Assembly (NCBI RefSeq): GCF_032854445.1
Contig: NC_088301.1
Location: forward strand, 39,541,187-39,605,186
DNA length: 64,000 nt
Direction: 5' to 3'
DNA from: Liolophura sinensis
Taxonomy: Eukaryota; Mollusca; Polyplacophora; Chitonida; Chitonidae
The notes beneath the pieces are model-generated. The model was not told the DNA's origin, ran no database searches, and worked only from the letters and a program-made list of their open reading frames with translations. Position 1 is the stretch's first letter. Each line of letters opens with the position of its first letter. The position numbers and the translations under genes are program-made. Positions 60,979 to 64,000 of this stretch are shown here, piece by piece.

Positions 60979-63880
60979 CTGTGAATGGAAATAAATCTCA
61001 TTAAATTCACTTAAAACATGACAAAAATCTGCTTTATTATGAAATCTGTATGGTTATTTAAACTAGTACAGTCACATGATAAATGTCTCCCGATATCAAA
61101 CTACTGAAGCACCAGGAGGAACTTAGACCTTTAACTACGTATGTATACATGCTTATTACTTGTACTGGTATGTAGAGAAAAAAAATGTACTAAGATTATG
61201 GATGTCAACATTCTGATGATGACCCCTACCACCTACGTATGTACATGTGTACTTATATATATATACACATGTATGTGCACAAAAACAAAATGAGAAAAGT
61301 AAAATAAGGATAATGAATGCTAAGTCACCAATAATATGAACTTCCAATTTGTTACAACAAAATCTGAAATGAGTGAACTTTAATGTTGTAAGAGATACTT
61401 AGGAATCACTTTATATGCCATAAAAACAAAAGTGCATGTCATCAACTACATGTAAGTACCCGTACTTATGTATTTAATGGTTGATCACTTTAAAAACACA
61501 TCCTCAAGTATCACAAGCTTGCAAATACTTCAACTGACATATACATCAATATACAGCAAAGTGATTAATATAAATAATAAAGTTTCCTTACTTTTTTTGT
61601 CAACACATACAAAGGTCACAATTTATCTGGATGATAAAACAACTTCCCCATAGCTAACATATACCTTCATAGCCACCATACACTTTTGTCTTCACCCACT
61701 GATACAGTGTATACATAAACTACACCTCATCAGTTTAATAGTGAGTACGGCATCTTTACATACATGTACTGTACAAGCATATACACTATAAGGTGTGCCT
61801 CAAAAATATAGTAGGGGAAAAAAACAACTGTAAATAGGTTATGGATTTTGTTTCTCCTCAGGCAAGATAGGATAATGATGAACTTCTCAGCACTGTTATG
61901 ATGACTGCTACTTTCTTTCCCACAAATGAATTCCTGTATTCAATGATAAATGCTTCAACATCTGAAGACACAAGTTTTATTTATTTCAAAGGTCAGAAAT
62001 AAGCTTGATGAATATTAATTCTTTCATTTAAAATCAACATCAAATGAGAACAAATTCAATTATTATACTTTTATGATCGATCTATCTTCAGCCAGTAGAA
62101 ACATATACATGTATACGGCAAATTAAGATTAAATCAGATAACTGGGTATGTCAGCTTCAGACCAGGAAACAGACCATGAATACAAGAAAAGACACAGTCT
62201 TGTTCAGAGAAAGAAACAGTAATTATACATGTATTTGATTCTCCTCCCCCAAAGCTGTTTCCTGAATCACAAACACCTATGTGTGTGATCCGATCATCTC
62301 CACAGGTAAGCACAACATATTCCTACAAGTATTTACTTATTCTTCACGATGTCAGCGTAGAGCTGTAGAGAGAAAACAGTTCCCCCATTATTAAGTAACA
62401 TGCAGGCTAGCCTACTTTAGAAGTTTTAAGGTACGAGTCTGAGTAACTGGACAGACTGATTAAGTGACAGGTAGTACGGCTTTGTGCAGGGGTGTATACC
62501 TACAAGTAGAAATGTCAGGACATGCTTTGAACTTCTAACTATGCCAGAGGAGTGGCCAGAAAGATTATTCAGGAACAAACTGGTCTCTTAGCCTCTAAAC
62601 TGTAAACACTCTAATTTTTTATGTGAAATCTATCCTTTTCAAACAAAACCTAACATGTACCATGTAGAAGTGAAACTGGCACCCACATGTCATGGTAATG
62701 GCTTAGATAATGGCCTACTTGTTCATGTTTGTTTTGGATAGGTTAAGGCATTTATTATTCAATTCAGGCTGAATCCAGATTCCCAGATAAATACAGGTGT
62801 ATCATCTGACAGAACTGTGGTCTTTGCAGAAAAATTCAAATTTATGCAGAAAAAAAAAAGTCACTCGAGTCTGGCACTCTGGGTAAATCATCCATGAGCA
62901 GTGTAATATAAACAATGTACAGTAGGACCAGCCTAATGTATGCTCATGCATATGAACTAACAGATGAATGGACCCACAGATCAAATGATTCCTAACAACT
63001 TGCTGCCATATTTACCAGCAGAAGGCATGCAGGTGTATAGCTACTTCATCCATACATAAAATAAATAAGTTCAGCTCTTTTTTCAGGTATAGATGGACAA
63101 ATTTGAATACAAGTTATCCACATCACATATGTTGGTCTAAACACACCCATACACCAGCTGAACACTGCATTTGGAGAAAAATGTTTAGTTTCAGAATTAA
63201 GTTTATGTATCACAGGAGTTCCAGCTAGAAGCAGCACCTCACAAGCTTGTATTTATTTTTATTTACATGTATCTTACCATTGGGTTATCAAAGAGTGAGA
63301 AGTCAGAAAGTCACCTGACAAAAACCTGTATTGTTTGTCAGATCTCAAACACATGTATTCATAATTCATGTCTTTGAATGTCTCATGTAACTCAACATTG
63401 TCCAGAGGAGGTAATGGCTCAGGTGTCCTCCAGAGGTAAGCTTAATGTTTGCATCAAGCCATAAAATTGGCCCGGATATGGCTCTTGTGCTTCATGGTGT
63501 TAATTGCCAATCAATAAAGCAATCAATACAGGTGCGAACAGTGGAAACATAGGGAGATGGCATGAGTCAGGTGTTCCACTGGTTTTCACTCCACCAGATG
63601 CTACAGGCTTCCACATGTAGGTCAATCCATCCTATCAAAGGGTGACAATGGTATTAAGGTTTCACAATTTGTGTTCATTTGTCCTTGTCTCCTGCGAAAT
63701 GTTACCTTGAGTATTCACTTCACAACTGTAGATGAATACCTCAAACATGAAGCAGTCCTTGAGTATACCAATTCTACATGTAACACCTTACAGAGTCCTT
63801 CATCAGCAGATAGCCTCTAATACTGCCATACTATAACACCGAGATGGATAAATGGATCTATTCACCTGTAAATCTATTTC
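60979..63880. other. Sequence left of the terminal SINE, no exon recognised
   Basis: AT-rich sequence upstream of the coiled-coil gene's first visible coding exon. It probably holds an upstream intron or promoter. No 5' UTR exon or start site could be assigned. Confidence 0.35.
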
Positions 63881-63884
63881 ATTG

Positions 63885-63978
63885 TTTTATTTATTTATTT
63901 GACTGGGGTTTTACACAAGAATATTTCACTTATACTATGGCGGCCAACATTATGGTGGGAGGAAACCGGGCAAGGCAC
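63885..63978 (-). mobile_element. SINE tail (minus), near the window edge
   Basis: TTTATTTATTTATTTGACTG is followed by GGGGTTTTACACAAGAATAT, TTCACTTATACTATGGCGGC, CAACATTATGGTGGGAGGAA and ACCGGGCA, the reverse complement of the family's 3' half. The expected head side is lost or diverged. Confidence 0.8.
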
Positions 63979-64000
63979 CAGTATTTTAAGGAGGTAAAAT

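Noticed and set aside
1-64000. CRISPR arrays, operons, bacterial promoters or ribosome-binding sites
   Set aside because: The window is eukaryotic, with spliced genes, SINEs and poly(A) signals. No spaced identical repeats with unique spacers were seen.

Overview
The window looks like a draft nuclear contig from a marine lophotrochozoan animal, probably a mollusc or brachiopod. The evidence is an AT-rich background, long introns with GT-AG borders, frequent ACATGTA words, and many copies of a tRNA-headed SINE whose tail (GTGAAATATTCT, then a GTAAAAC word, then AATAAATAAATA) I associate with mollusc and brachiopod genomes. The species cannot be named from the sequence. There is one 200-base assembly gap (11718-11917).

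Layout. (1) 1-1311, plus strand: last coding exon of a PDZRN3/PDZRN4-type RING-PDZ ubiquitin ligase, entering from the left, followed by a probable 3.1 kb 3' UTR. (2) 4.4-24 kb: a repeat-rich stretch holding exon-like islands, a broken DNase I-like gene (12134-13973, minus), two decayed Penelope-like retroelements with the GIY-YIG endonuclease in front of the reverse transcriptase, several SINEs, an AACCGGTGAA-containing repeat family, and a GC-rich island with a hairpin. (3) 25318-45871, minus strand: a large gene whose product has a disordered region of about 2,080 residues, then a PH domain, then a complete actin-like fold of about 380 residues. I reconstructed the splice junctions, and their phases agree throughout. 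I know of no named family with this architecture, and it is the best candidate here for something undescribed. (4) 54632-60978, minus strand: three exons of a gene with a short N-terminus, a coiled coil and a low-complexity tail. Its last visible donor is in phase with the exon at 45862-45956, so it could be the 5' part of the PH-actin gene if one base is missing there. (5) 47-57 kb: a fold-back MITE, a 57-bp minisatellite that stays open as coding frame, and an odd GTCGTA-rich locus.

All visible genes from 12 kb rightwards lie on the minus strand, and only the PDZRN gene is on the plus strand. Several coding exons carry single-base frameshifts (a cluster at 37.4-38.7 kb and two in the DNase I-like gene). 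I read the cluster as uncorrected assembly indels, because the translation continues sensibly in another frame each time. Every functional statement is inferred from motif recognition by eye. No database search was run.
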